Part shown: positions 17,044 to 25,239 of the stretch, piece after piece
Layout: every line of letters begins with the position of its first letter
How positions within the stretch are numbered: position 1 is the stretch's first letter
Origin: Oscillospiraceae bacterium
GTDB lineage: Bacteria > Bacillota > Clostridia > Oscillospirales > Oscillospiraceae
Length of the DNA: 60,451 nt
Reading direction: 5' to 3'
Assembly (NCBI GenBank): GCA_017631155.1
Contig: JAGBTV010000049.1
Coordinates: 1-60,451, forward strand
Program-made: the position numbers and the translations under genes
The notes under the pieces: model-generated
Seen by the model: the letters and a program-made list of their open reading frames with translations, nothing else
What the model was told of the DNA's origin: nothing
Database searches by the model: none

Positions 17044-17325
17044 ATGAATATTATAATGAAAATTTTACTTATTTATCTGTTAGTAGTTAATGCTGCCGGC
17101 TTTCTACTTATGCGCTCAGATAAGAAACGAGCCATAAATAATCGTTGGCGCATACAGGAAAACACGCTGCTCATTGTTGCCATTCTTGGCGGTTCCCTTG
17201 GCAGCATAACCGGAATGCACGCTTTCCACCACAAGACACGCCACCCCAAGTTTTACATCGGATTACCTCTCATTTTGGCCTTGCAAATCATTGCCGGTGT
17301 GATTTGTATTTCACACATCAAGTAG
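17044..17325 (+). CDS. DUF1294 membrane protein
   Basis: A 93-residue protein of the DUF1294 family with three predicted membrane helices (about 4-20, 40-57 and 72-90) and the family motif DKKRAINNRWRIQE, followed by GGSLGS and HKTRHPKF. Function is unknown. No ribosome binding site precedes either possible ATG (17044 or 17056), and the divergent lipoprotein start is only 14 bases away, so it may be leaderless or weakly translated. Confidence 0.85.
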   Translation: MNIIMKILLIYLLVVNAAGFLLMRSDKKRAINNRWRIQENTLLIVAILGGSLGSITGMHAFHHKTRHPKFYIGLPLILALQIIAGVICISHIK

Positions 17326-17330
17326 TACAC

Positions 17331-17372
17331 AAAAATCCCACGATTTACATCTCGTAAATCGTGGGATTTTTT
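17331..17372. terminator. Bidirectional terminator between DUF1294 and the CPBP protease gene
   Basis: An 18-bp stem (AAAAATCCCACGATTTAC and complement) has A and T runs at its two ends, so it terminates both ways. The stop of the protease gene begins inside it. Confidence 0.88.
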
Positions 17373-18339
17373 ATAAAAGCAGAAGCGATAACATATTCAC
17401 AAGCATAATTACTGTAAATACGATCACGCCCTTGGCAGTAAAGAAGCTTTTCAAGCACAAGGGATGGATTCTTCTGTTACTCAAATAATCTGCGATTTTC
17501 TTCCATTTTACAACGGACAACACAAAAGTCGCAATCGCACAGCCAAAAATCAAAGCATACAGACCAAGATTAACATAGAGTGCAGGAATCAACCTGGCAA
17601 TTTGGGTTAACAGTTCTCCTAAAACTAAATTATTAAACATATGCAACACGATTGACCAAACAAGACCATATTCAGCTGCCGCATAACCCAAAACAAGCCC
17701 CACCATAAAAGCATAGGGAGTCTGAATAATATTGCCGTGAAAGATACCAAAGAGAAAGGATGAAGCAAAAATTGCAAACCTTTTCCCGTAGGGCAATAAA
17801 TTCCTTAGAATTAACCCGCGAAAAAGAATTTCTTCAAACACAGGTGCAAAGACAGCAACATACAGAAACATACTAACTATGCTGCTTCCACCAGCTGCAG
17901 ATTCCATTAGCGCTGTTGCTGAAAAACCAAACTGCTTTAACAGCCACTCAATAACGGGTATCTGCATAAGCTGGATAGCTTGCCCGGACAGAAAAACACA
18001 AAAAAGTACAACCAAAGCTTTTCCTGTCATCGGTTTCTCACGAGTCCAAATTTGACGAAAACAATATTCCGGCTTCTTCCATCTTAAAAGAATGATTCCG
18101 CCAATAATACACGCCAACAAATAACCCCAGCCATTTCCCTGGAATCGTTCATGAATTGACTGTGTAAAATCTACCTGAGTAGCTCCCGGGTTTAACAAAC
18201 ATCGGAATCTCAGTATTAACGCATCAAGCATCACAGCAATTAAAACCGAAATATTTATAATCCCATAATAGATCAGCAGTATCCAGCCGTTTATACTGAA
18301 TTTGTGGCGCAGATCGCAAACCACAGACTTACTGTCCAT
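17371..18339 (-). CDS. CPBP family intramembrane metalloprotease
   Basis: A 322-residue polytopic membrane protein (about eight helices) of the CAAX protease/bacteriocin-processing (CPBP, Abi) family. The signature motifs are EEILFRG, FGIFHG and HMFNN, which hold the catalytic glutamates and metal-binding histidines. Substrates of such proteins are mostly unknown; some process peptides or confer self-immunity. The ATG overlaps the end of the upstream flavoprotein gene by 11 bp, suggesting coupled translation. Confidence 0.9.
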   Translation of the reverse strand: MDSKSVVCDLRHKFSINGWILLIYYGIINISVLIAVMLDALILRFRCLLNPGATQVDFTQSIHERFQGNGWGYLLACIIGGIILLRWKKPEYCFRQIWTREKPMTGKALVVLFCVFLSGQAIQLMQIPVIEWLLKQFGFSATALMESAAGGSSIVSMFLYVAVFAPVFEEILFRGLILRNLLPYGKRFAIFASSFLFGIFHGNIIQTPYAFMVGLVLGYAAAEYGLVWSIVLHMFNNLVLGELLTQIARLIPALYVNLGLYALIFGCAIATFVLSVVKWKKIADYLSNRRIHPLCLKSFFTAKGVIVFTVIMLVNMLSLLLL

Positions 18340-19918
18340 ACCTGTTCTCCATTTCTTGAATCAGCATCTCTGCCGTCTGAATACCGTCTAAAGCAGCAGA
18401 CATAATGCCACCGGCATACCCGGCACCTTCACCGCAGGGATAAAAACCGCCAACAGTGGACTGCCTGTTTTCGCCTCGTAAAATGCGCACAGGAGAAGAA
18501 CTTCTCGTCTCCGGACCTGTTAAAACCGCATCCGCATCGGAAAATCCAGCAAGATTCCTGTCAAGTTTCGGTAAAGCTTCAGCAAGTGCATCCGTTATTA
18601 CTTCCGGCAACACATCATGCAGATCGCACCACGTCACACCGGGCTTGTAGCTGGGTTGAACACTTCCCGGTCCGGTGCTGGGTCTACAGCCTAGAAAGTC
18701 ACCCACGAGCTGCGCAGGTGCCTTGTAACAGCCGGAAACAGCATAGGCGCGTTGTTCAAGCTCACGCTGCCAATGCATTCCACCCAATACACCCTCGTAA
18801 GGAAAATCTTCAGGATTCACAGTAACCAATACCGCTGCATTTGCGTTCTCCCCATTTCGGTCTGCAAGGCTCATTCCGTTGGTGACGACCCTGCCATCCT
18901 CAGATGCGGCCGCAACAACATAGCCACCCGGACACATACAAAATGTATAAACCGTTCTGTTATCCAAATGGCATACCAGCTTATAGTCTGCAGGCGGCAG
19001 CGGAAGGTCGCAGCTGCCATATTGGCTTTTATCAATCATGGATTGCGGATGTTCAATACGGACTCCCATGGAGAAAGGTTTTGACTCCATAGGGACACCG
19101 GCATCCAGAAGCATCGAAAATGTATCTCTTGCACTATGACCAATGGCAAAAACCACATCCCGGCAAGGAAGTATTTCTGTACTATTGATTTCCAGGGCTG
19201 ACAAATGCCCATTCTCCACTTGAATCCCAGTCACCTGGGAGCGAAAACGAACCTCACCGCCAAGGGCTTGAATGCGTTTACGCAGATTCTGAACCACATC
19301 CAGCAAAACATCCGTTCCAATATGGGGTTTTGCGTCATAAAGAATATCTTCCCGGGCGCCGGCTTTTACAAATTGCTCCAAAACCCATCCGATCCTTGGG
19401 TTATTCACACCGGTGTTTAATTTTCCGTCAGAAAATGTACCTGCGCCACCTTCCCCAAACTGCACATTACTGTTTTCATCCAACTCACCGGTTTCAAAAA
19501 AATGTTTAACTTTTTTATTTCTGGTGTCGGCATCTTCACCGCGCTCTAATACAACCGGTTTGCAGCCAGCTAACGCCAAAATCAGAGCTGCAAACATACC
19601 GGCAGGACCAAAACCAACAACTACAGGGCGCTCTGTAACAGGTACTTTTGCTTTTGGGGCTTTATAGTACGCATTGGGAGCAATAGTTGTACGCTTGCTT
19701 CCGCAAGACTTAAGTATTTTCTTTTCATTGCCGTCCACAGAAACATCAACAGTATAAATAATTCTAACATCCGGCTTCTTTCTTGCATCTACAGAACGAC
19801 GAACCAAAGAAACACTCCGTATCTTTGAAGCAGAAACCCTTAGAATTTTTGAGGCTTCGTACAAAAGCTGATTGGCATCATGCTCCGGTGGAAAAGATAT
19901 ATCCCTTATTCGTATCAC
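18329..19918 (-). CDS. FAD-dependent dehydrogenase (COG2509 type)
   Basis: An uncharacterised flavoprotein of 529 residues. After an N-terminal region of about 85 residues, the dinucleotide-binding motif VVVGFGPAGMFAAL begins the FAD domain; FGEGGAGTFSDGKLNTG is a family hallmark and FYPCGEGAGYAGGI the C-terminal FAD motif. Substrate unknown. The start is taken as GTG at 19918 with GGGAGGAA upstream; a frame from 19972 would overlap the previous gene without a site. It is two bases from the upstream HI0933-type flavoprotein gene, so the two are coupled. Confidence 0.88.
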   Translation of the reverse strand: MIRIRDISFPPEHDANQLLYEASKILRVSASKIRSVSLVRRSVDARKKPDVRIIYTVDVSVDGNEKKILKSCGSKRTTIAPNAYYKAPKAKVPVTERPVVVGFGPAGMFAALILALAGCKPVVLERGEDADTRNKKVKHFFETGELDENSNVQFGEGGAGTFSDGKLNTGVNNPRIGWVLEQFVKAGAREDILYDAKPHIGTDVLLDVVQNLRKRIQALGGEVRFRSQVTGIQVENGHLSALEINSTEILPCRDVVFAIGHSARDTFSMLLDAGVPMESKPFSMGVRIEHPQSMIDKSQYGSCDLPLPPADYKLVCHLDNRTVYTFCMCPGGYVVAAASEDGRVVTNGMSLADRNGENANAAVLVTVNPEDFPYEGVLGGMHWQRELEQRAYAVSGCYKAPAQLVGDFLGCRPSTGPGSVQPSYKPGVTWCDLHDVLPEVITDALAEALPKLDRNLAGFSDADAVLTGPETRSSSPVRILRGENRQSTVGGFYPCGEGAGYAGGIMSAALDGIQTAEMLIQEMENRYGQ

Positions 19919-19920
19919 GT

Positions 19921-21129
19921 TCAATTCCTCCCTGCATTGTATCCTGCCAATCTTCCGGAGCTCCAGGCCCACTGCAGATTGTAACCACCACAGTCACCGT
20001 CAACATCCAAAACTTCACCGCAGGCAAACAAACCGGGAACCAATCGACTTTCCAAAGTTTGCGGATCAAATTCATCCGTACAAATGCCGCCTGCTGTCAC
20101 TTGAGCGCTATCCATACCAAGGGGCTCTGTAATCGCTACATCCAACCCTTTCACCATGCCGCAAACACCGCGCAGCGCTTCATCCGACAACTGACTAATC
20201 GGTGTAGAAAAAGCAATTCCTGCAGTCTGTACAAGTACTCTTCCCAAACGATTGTGTAGAATTCCCGTCAACAATTCATCAGCACTAAGCGCAGTTGATC
20301 TTCTTTTGCTTAATTCTGTATACAGCTGCTCTTCGGAATGGTTTGGCAAAAAGTCTAAGACACAGCTCCATTCTCCCTTTTCCTGACAGGCATCCCGGGA
20401 AATCTCAAAAATTACCGGACCGGACAAGCCGTACTCCGTAAACTGCAGTTCACCCGTACTGCAAGCGATTTGTTTTCCGTCATGAATGATTCTGGCAGTG
20501 CATGCAGCCCGTACACCTTTCAGTCCGGATACACCGTGCCACCTGCTTTTTAACTGCACCAGCGAAGGTCTCAGCTTGGTAACCTGATGTCCTAAGCTTC
20601 GCAACAGGTTATAGCCTGCCATGGTTCCACCCAGCTTCGTACCTGCCAGACCACCGGCAGCCACAATCAATTTGTCACAATACACAGATTCTTCACTATT
20701 TTTAATCAGAAAGCCATCCTGATGCTTTTTGATTTTGGTTACTTCAAAACCTGTTCTCAGCTGAATATTCGGTTTATCCAACGCAAACCGAAGTACATCC
20801 ACTACAGAATTGGCTTGATCCGAATAGGGATACACTTTTCCGGAGTCTTCAGTAACTGTAAACAAGCCAAGAGAGCCAAACCATGACAAAGTCTCATCCG
20901 GTGGATAGCAAGACAACGCACTCTGAGAAAAGGAGACATCCATCCCGTGATAACCGCGCTCGCACGCATGTATATTGGATAAATTGCATCGACCGTTACC
21001 GGTTGCTGCCAGCTTCTTACCGACTCTCGCCTGTCGCTCAAATAAAATGATTTGATTGTCCAATTCCTGTGCAGCCGTAATCGCAGCTGACATGCCGGAA
21101 GCGCCACCGCCAACTATGCCTACAACCAT
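19921..21129 (-). CDS. HI0933-like (YhiN family) flavoprotein
   Basis: A 402-residue NAD(P)/FAD-dependent oxidoreductase of the BaiN/YhiN/HI0933 family. It has an N-terminal Rossmann motif GIVGGGASGMSAAI, the family signature KKLAATGNGRCNLSN and a C-terminal GGYNLQWAWSSG. Relatives include a bile-acid-linked BaiN flavoprotein; the substrate here is unknown. Three starts are possible (21165, 21147, 21129). The promoter places the transcript start near 21147, so 21129 with GTGGGTG before it is preferred. Confidence 0.88.
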   Translation of the reverse strand: MVVGIVGGGASGMSAAITAAQELDNQIILFERQARVGKKLAATGNGRCNLSNIHACERGYHGMDVSFSQSALSCYPPDETLSWFGSLGLFTVTEDSGKVYPYSDQANSVVDVLRFALDKPNIQLRTGFEVTKIKKHQDGFLIKNSEESVYCDKLIVAAGGLAGTKLGGTMAGYNLLRSLGHQVTKLRPSLVQLKSRWHGVSGLKGVRAACTARIIHDGKQIACSTGELQFTEYGLSGPVIFEISRDACQEKGEWSCVLDFLPNHSEEQLYTELSKRRSTALSADELLTGILHNRLGRVLVQTAGIAFSTPISQLSDEALRGVCGMVKGLDVAITEPLGMDSAQVTAGGICTDEFDPQTLESRLVPGLFACGEVLDVDGDCGGYNLQWAWSSGRLAGYNAGRN

Positions 21130-21153
21130 AAAATCACCCACTTTCATATTTGT

Positions 21154-21182
21154 ATTATACTGCACAACTCCCTTTGATACAA
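21154..21182 (-). promoter_or_regulatory. Promoter of the flavoprotein-CPBP operon
   Basis: TTGTAT (21177-21182), 17 bp and TATAAT (21154-21159) on the minus strand, divergent from the YlmH promoter. Confidence 0.75.
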
Positions 21183-21193
21183 GAAAAATATCT

Positions 21194-21221
21194 TTGCAAA
21201 CACTATGTTGTATGATATAAT
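21194..21221 (+). promoter_or_regulatory. Promoter of the YlmH-DUF896 pair
   Basis: TTGCAA (21194-21199), 16 bp and TATAAT (21216-21221) on the plus strand. The two divergent promoters here are 11 bp apart. Confidence 0.75.
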
Positions 21222-21250
21222 TGTGACACTATTTATGGGAGTTCGTTGCT

Positions 21251-22036
21251 ATGGACCGATCCAATATTGGAAAAATCGCGCAAAATAACGAAGATAAAAT
21301 TATTCTCGCTAAAATTTGGGATAAGATCAATGCCGGCATAAATCGTTGCATCATCACAAACAGCGCATTTCTGTCTCCCCGCGAGCTGCATATGGCCCAT
21401 TTTCTTTTCGGTCACCAGGAAGGCCTTTTGGAATTTGGTGGCTATCCGGATGCAGAACGAAAAATGCTTATCTATCTTCCGGAATACCTGGATGAATCCT
21501 ATGTATACAGTGAGAACTCCCCTGTCGTTTGCCTCAGGGCAACATTCTACGAAGGCGACTCACCTTCCCATCGAGACTTTTTGGGTGCTTTGCTTGGCAG
21601 CGGCATTGCAAGAGAATCCATAGGAGATATTTGTGTCGGTAAATCCAGCTGTGATTTTTTTGTCACTGTTGAGATCGCACCATATCTTCTGCAAAATTTC
21701 AGTTCTGCCGGTAGGACCAAACTACGACTCTCTGCAGTTCCCTTAACTGAAATTATTGTACCTGAACCGGAAATTCGTGAGATACGAGACACCTTATCTT
21801 CCGTTCGGCTGGACAGTGTCGTTGCATCCGGTTTTTCTATTGCCAGAAGTCTTGCTGCCCAGTATATTTCCGGTGGGAAAGCATCTATCGACGGTCTTCT
21901 CTGCGAAAAACCTGACAAAAACATATGTGAGGGTTCAAAAATATCCGTACGCGGCTTGGGAAAGATCAAACTGCACAAAATTAACGGCCTAACAAAAAAA
22001 GGCAGAATCTCGGTGATTATTCACCGCTATATGTGA
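21251..22036 (+). CDS. S4 domain RNA-binding protein, YlmH type
   Basis: A 261-residue cytosolic RNA-binding protein. The C-terminal S4 domain (about 185-245, LDSVVASGFSIARSLAAQYI then GKASIDG) binds structured RNA. The N-terminal part matches YlmH, which in Bacillus lies in the division cluster and is linked to rescue of stalled 50S complexes. Here it stands apart from ftsZ-linked genes. GGGAG precedes the ATG. It is followed after nine bases by a DUF896 gene. Confidence 0.9.
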   Translation: MDRSNIGKIAQNNEDKIILAKIWDKINAGINRCIITNSAFLSPRELHMAHFLFGHQEGLLEFGGYPDAERKMLIYLPEYLDESYVYSENSPVVCLRATFYEGDSPSHRDFLGALLGSGIARESIGDICVGKSSCDFFVTVEIAPYLLQNFSSAGRTKLRLSAVPLTEIIVPEPEIREIRDTLSSVRLDSVVASGFSIARSLAAQYISGGKASIDGLLCEKPDKNICEGSKISVRGLGKIKLHKINGLTKKGRISVIIHRYM

Positions 22037-22045
22037 GGTAAAAAC

Positions 22046-22249
22046 ATGAAAATGGATGAAGTGATTGCAAGAATCAATGAACTGGCAAAAAAGGCCAAGA
22101 CAGAAGGTCTGACGAATGAAGAACTTCAAGAACGGGATAAGCTTCGCAGAATTTATATTGATTCTGTGAAAGCAAACCTTGTGGGGCATTTGGAAAGCAC
22201 TTACTATGTAGATGAACACGGAAACAAATCTAAACTTAAGCACAAATAA
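22046..22249 (+). CDS. DUF896 domain-containing protein
   Basis: A 67-residue basic protein of the DUF896 (YnzC) family. It has the three-helix pattern IARINELAKKAKTEGLT then EELQERDKLRR and a lysine-rich tail. Some members are induced in the SOS response in Bacillus, but no LexA box was seen here. GTGAGG lies in front of the ATG. It is probably co-transcribed with the YlmH gene. Confidence 0.92.
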   Translation: MKMDEVIARINELAKKAKTEGLTNEELQERDKLRRIYIDSVKANLVGHLESTYYVDEHGNKSKLKHK

Positions 22250-22280
22250 ATTACTTGCATAAAAATATATTGTCTTTTAA

Positions 22281-22448
22281 GACTTCTTTGCTTGTCTTGA
22301 AGAGGCTGGAATGAGTGGGGAAACCGATTTTCGGGATGAAGGACACCTGAACGATGTTGGTTCCAGAAAAATTGCAGTCTATCCGGGACGCTGCCTGACT
22401 GAAAACTATACACTGACAGATATGCGTAATGTAGAAGGTAACTTTTAG
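22281..22448 (+). pseudogene. C-terminal remnant of an SGNH/GDSL-type hydrolase
   Basis: An open frame of 55 codons, in frame with an internal ATG at 22311, ends in TAG. It reads DFRDEGHLNDVGSRKIAV then LTENYTLTDMRN. This matches the C-terminal pattern of SGNH/DUF1574-type acyl hydrolases: a catalytic Asp and His in DxxHLN, then helix and tail. A TAA stands just upstream and nothing resembling the rest of the enzyme precedes it. No ribosome binding site is present. It is best read as the surviving tail of a deleted gene beside a tRNA. Confidence 0.5.
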
Positions 22449-22489
22449 AAACAACAACTCAGCTAATATTAACAAAACAAGATTTTCCC

Positions 22490-22518
22490 TTGACAAACAT
22501 TCTTTGCTATGCTAGAAT
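22490..22518 (+). promoter_or_regulatory. Promoter of tRNA-Ser(GCT)
   Basis: A consensus TTGACA (22490-22495), 17 bp and TAGAAT (22513-22518). It is one of only two promoters in the window with a perfect -35. Confidence 0.85.
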
Positions 22519-22555
22519 ACTTTGGCAATCAAGTGAACACATCTTGTTTTGATTC

Positions 22556-22647
22556 GGAGTGATACCCAAGAGGCCGAAGGGGCTCCCCTGCTAAGGGAGT
22601 AGGCGTCTAAACAGCGCGCGAGGGTTCAAATCCCTCTCACTCCGCCA
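22556..22647 (+). tRNA. tRNA-Ser(GCT)
   Basis: A 92-nt class II tRNA. The acceptor stem GGAGTGA pairs with TCACTCC, the anticodon loop CTGCTAA gives GCT (codons AGC/AGU), there is a long variable arm, and the T arm is GAGGGTTCAAATCCCTC. CCA is encoded. Confidence 0.95.
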
Positions 22648-22648
22648 T

Positions 22649-22680
22649 AAAAGAACCACACCTTTCGGTGTGGTTCTTTT
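22649..22680 (+). terminator. Terminator of tRNA-Ser(GCT)
   Basis: A 14-bp stem AAAAGAACCACACC with its complement around TTTC, ending in TTTT. Confidence 0.9.
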
Positions 22681-22682
22681 AT

Positions 22683-22798
22683 GTTGTGAGGGATTTGGAA
22701 ATCTAATGCGTCGCTAACGAGCGACGCCGGTGAAGGCTGGATCGAGTCGAACAACTATTTACGCTATGCGGAAATGAAACAAAGCCCTCCCACACCAA
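22683..22798. other. Spacer between convergent tRNA-Ser genes with an inverted repeat
   Basis: No gene is supported. An 8-bp inverted repeat GCGTCGCT-AACG-AGCGACGC sits at about 22708-22727 without a T run. The minus-strand frame across 22703-22915 is a shadow of the tRNA. Confidence 0.6.
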
Positions 22799-22800
22799 AG

Positions 22801-22830
22801 AAAAAATCCACCCCTTAGGGTGGATTTTTT
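22801..22830 (-). terminator. Terminator of tRNA-Ser(TGA)
   Basis: AAAAAATCCACCC pairs with its complement; on the minus strand it follows the tRNA 3' end and finishes in a six-T run. Confidence 0.88.
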
Positions 22831-22832
22831 CG

Positions 22833-22921
22833 TGGCGGAGAGTTAGGGATTCGAACCCTAGGTTCCTTTCGGAATCACTAGTTTTCAAGACTAGCTCCTT
22901 AAACCGCTCGGACAACTCTCC
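22833..22921 (-). tRNA. tRNA-Ser(TGA)
   Basis: An 89-nt class II tRNA on the minus strand. The acceptor GGAGAGT pairs with ACTCTCC, the anticodon loop CTTGAAA gives TGA (UCN codons), the variable arm is long and CCA is encoded. Confidence 0.95.
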
Positions 22922-22997
22922 ATTGGCTTAAACTATATCATCAGAGACCACAAAAGTCAAGAGTGCCGGCTTCCGGTTATTCCAGTACTATATACAC

Positions 22998-23026
22998 TTG
23001 TATTCTTTGTTCTGCTGTGCTATATT
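22998..23026 (+). promoter_or_regulatory. Promoter of the HAD phosphatase gene
   Basis: TTGTAT (22998-23003), 17 bp and TATATT (23021-23026). Confidence 0.6.
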
Positions 23027-23056
23027 TTAGAAAAGACAAGATTCGAGGTATCTGCA

Positions 23057-23704
23057 ATGTCGCAAAAACATGTTATCTTTGATTTGGATGGCACCTTGAC
23101 TGATTCCGGTGAAGGCATTCTGAATTCCGTTGAAATGACTCTTCGCCATTTTACCCTGCCAGTTCCGGACAGACAGGCACTACGGGTATTTGTCGGTCCT
23201 CCCCTGCGGGATATGTTTATCGCGTATGGAATACCGGAAAACCGGGTCGAAGAGGCCATCGATGTTTACCGAAGTCGATATAATACCATCGGAAAATTTG
23301 AAAACAGTCCGTACCCCGGAATCCCTCAGCTTCTGGGAAAATTGCAGAATACGGGGTATCATTTGTATGTTGCAACTTCAAAGCCGGAGCATACCGCCAT
23401 AGAAATTTTAGAAAAATTTCAGCTTGCGAAATATTTTGAAGAAATTTGCGGCGGAACTCCCGACGGCAGCAGAGATGAAAAATCCAAAGTTATCGCCTAT
23501 CTTCTTTCCAAGCTTGACTGTACAGGCAAAACTTGGATGATTGGCGATACTGACTTCGATGTCATTGGTGCCGCAGCCCATGGAATCCCTACAATTGGCG
23601 TTTCCTGGGGATACGGAAACATAGAAAGCATGGTCAATGCCGGTGCCGCCGCCATTGTGCATACATCTGACGAGTTATACGAAAAACTTTCCAGTCTATT
23701 TTAA
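23057..23704 (+). CDS. HAD hydrolase, phosphoglycolate phosphatase-like (Gph/PpaX type)
   Basis: A 215-residue cytosolic HAD-superfamily phosphatase. Motif I is FDLDGTLTDS, with the nucleophile D in DLDGT (near residue 9); an alpha-helical cap follows; motif II is VATSKP, motif III involves KS and motif IV is MIGDTDFDVIGA. The cap and spacing match phosphoglycolate or pyrophosphate phosphatases, but the substrate cannot be fixed. GAGGTA lies ahead of the ATG. A strong terminator shared with the convergent membrane protein gene follows. Confidence 0.88.
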   Translation: MSQKHVIFDLDGTLTDSGEGILNSVEMTLRHFTLPVPDRQALRVFVGPPLRDMFIAYGIPENRVEEAIDVYRSRYNTIGKFENSPYPGIPQLLGKLQNTGYHLYVATSKPEHTAIEILEKFQLAKYFEEICGGTPDGSRDEKSKVIAYLLSKLDCTGKTWMIGDTDFDVIGAAAHGIPTIGVSWGYGNIESMVNAGAAAIVHTSDELYEKLSSLF

Positions 23705-23738
23705 AAAGAGCGCTGTTCCACGGAACAGCGCTCTTTTT
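23703..23738. terminator. Bidirectional terminator
   Basis: A perfect hairpin with A and T runs on both flanks (AAAAAGAGCGCTGTTCC and complement). The stop codon of the minus-strand membrane gene (23737) abuts it. Confidence 0.9.
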
Positions 23739-24156
23739 ATGCCGGAAATATGTTAGTAATCAAGACCACGATCGGAAGCAACAAGGAAACAACACTAACG
23801 ATCCAAGGCGTTAAAATTCTTCTGGAGCAGAACATCAAAAGCAGACATATGCTTGTAATCGCAACCGGTGCAAAAACCGCGATTCCTCTGGGGATTTGAT
23901 AGGTAAAAGAACCGTTCTCCAGCAAATTAATACCCACGACTCTCGGCAAATCGCCCATGTTATAAAGAGCCAAAATAATTGCTCCTACCGCAACTGGAAC
24001 AGCCGCAATAATCTTTTTAAATTTAGAAAGCCACGAGATAGTTTTCTCCAGGATCTGAGCCGTTTTTGCAAAAAATCTGCGCAAGCAAGACAGTATAATA
24101 TGAACCCGCGCCATAAATTTCTGCCAAAATATTAAAAATCTATCTTGAAAAACCAT
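23737..24156 (-). CDS. Small membrane protein of unknown function
   Basis: A 139-residue protein with an amphipathic basic N-terminal third (about 1-55, rich in Arg, Lys and Phe) and three membrane segments (about 57-72, 90-108 and 117-135). No family was recognised. The ATG at 24156 follows GTGAGG and leaves a normal leader after the promoter; a longer frame to 24309 would begin upstream of the promoter. Confidence 0.72.
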   Translation of the reverse strand: MVFQDRFLIFWQKFMARVHIILSCLRRFFAKTAQILEKTISWLSKFKKIIAAVPVAVGAIILALYNMGDLPRVVGINLLENGSFTYQIPRGIAVFAPVAITSICLLLMFCSRRILTPWIVSVVSLLLPIVVLITNIFPA

Positions 24157-24192
24157 ACATTTGCACCTCACACCATGTGTATTGCTAAAAGT

Positions 24193-24221
24193 ATTATACC
24201 ACATTATATTTCGATATGCAA
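24193..24221 (-). promoter_or_regulatory. Promoter of the small membrane protein gene
   Basis: TTGCAT (24216-24221), 17 bp and TATAAT (24193-24198) on the minus strand. Confidence 0.8.
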
Positions 24222-24300
24222 CAAAGTTGTTTCTGTCCGTTTTTTTGTACCTTTCATGTTTTATCCTTAGATCATAAAAGATAACAAGGAGGCAAACATT

Positions 24301-24468
24301 ATGAAACAAAACAGAACCACTTACGGTCCCAAATATGCCAAAATGCAGCCACGCTTTCCTAATACAGCCGCACGAAACTACAAACTGAATAAATTTATCG
24401 ATTATCTGCTCACCGCTGCAACCACAGTTGGCGTTGTTGTTGCCATTCTTTTCTTAGTTACCCTTTGA
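24301..24468 (+). CDS. Small tail-anchored membrane protein, 55 residues
   Basis: A short frame with a near-perfect ribosome binding site (AAGGAGGCAAACATT before ATG). The product has a basic soluble head, RNYKLNKFIDYLLTAA, and one C-terminal hydrophobic helix (about 37-55), so it should be tail-anchored or a short membrane protein. The last 15 bp overlap the convergent coaX 3' end, and no terminator separates them. No known family. No clear promoter was seen. Confidence 0.75.
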   Translation: MKQNRTTYGPKYAKMQPRFPNTAARNYKLNKFIDYLLTAATTVGVVVAILFLVTL

Positions 24469-25239
24469 GTCGTTCCGGGTATTTTCCCGGTATAAAACAG
24501 CAAGTCCCTTCAAAAGAAGATCGTTATCATAAACGATTGGCTTATTACACATAGGCAATACGAATTTGGCAATTCCACCGGTTGCCACCACTTGTGTAGT
24601 AGCCCCCAGCTCCTTTTCCATGTGTTGAATCATGCCGTCAATCATGCAGGCATTACCAAGCATAATACCGCTGCGCATACAGTCAATTGTGTTTCGGCCG
24701 ATAGCTTTCCTAGGCTGATCCAACTGAAGTCCGGGAAGCAAGGCAGTTCTTTCTGTCAGCGCATCCAAAGAAATTTTCACACCGGGACTGATGCTGCCGC
24801 CAATAAATGCGCCATTTTTATCGATCACCGCCATAGTGGTAGCTGTGCCCATATCAATAACGATCAGCGGAGGCTTGTGTTCCTGTAACGCTGCAACACA
24901 GCCAACCACAATGTCCGCGCCGGTTTGCGAGGGATTCTCCACCTGAATATTCAGTCCGGTCTTCAGACCCGGTCCCACAACCAGGCTTGTTTTGCCGATC
25001 AACTTGCGCAACGCTGTCTTCACGGAGTTAAGAACCTGCGGTACCACAGAAGCAACAATAGACCCTTCAATCGTTTTAGTATCTACTTCATAAACATCCA
25101 GTATCATCTTCAGATCAATGCAGTACTCATCGGATGTTTTGGTTGAATCTGTTCTTAACCGTGCCTGAAATACAATATCATTCTGATCGATACCACCAAT
25201 AACAATATTGGAGTTTCCAATGTCTACTGCAAGAATCAT
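24454..25239 (-). CDS. coaX: Type III pantothenate kinase
   Basis: This enzyme phosphorylates pantothenate in the first step of coenzyme A synthesis. The 261-residue ASKHA-fold protein shows the family motifs DIGNSNIVIGG (phosphate 1), GADIVVGCVAAL, DMGTATTMAV and GGSISPGVKIS. Type III kinases are insensitive to CoA feedback. The start overlaps the stop of the upstream phosphodiesterase (ATGA). The 3' end overlaps a convergent small gene by 15 bp. Confidence 0.95.
   Translation of the reverse strand: MILAVDIGNSNIVIGGIDQNDIVFQARLRTDSTKTSDEYCIDLKMILDVYEVDTKTIEGSIVASVVPQVLNSVKTALRKLIGKTSLVVGPGLKTGLNIQVENPSQTGADIVVGCVAALQEHKPPLIVIDMGTATTMAVIDKNGAFIGGSISPGVKISLDALTERTALLPGLQLDQPRKAIGRNTIDCMRSGIMLGNACMIDGMIQHMEKELGATTQVVATGGIAKFVLPMCNKPIVYDNDLLLKGLAVLYRENTRNDSKGN

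Noticed and set aside
22253..22281. TTGCAT-N17-TAAGAC promoter for a small RNA
   Set aside because: The downstream stretch is better explained as the tail of a decayed hydrolase gene, and no terminator follows.
22703..22915. Minus-strand frame of 70 residues over tRNA-Ser(TGA)
   Set aside because: It is a translated tRNA sequence; the tRNA structure is complete.
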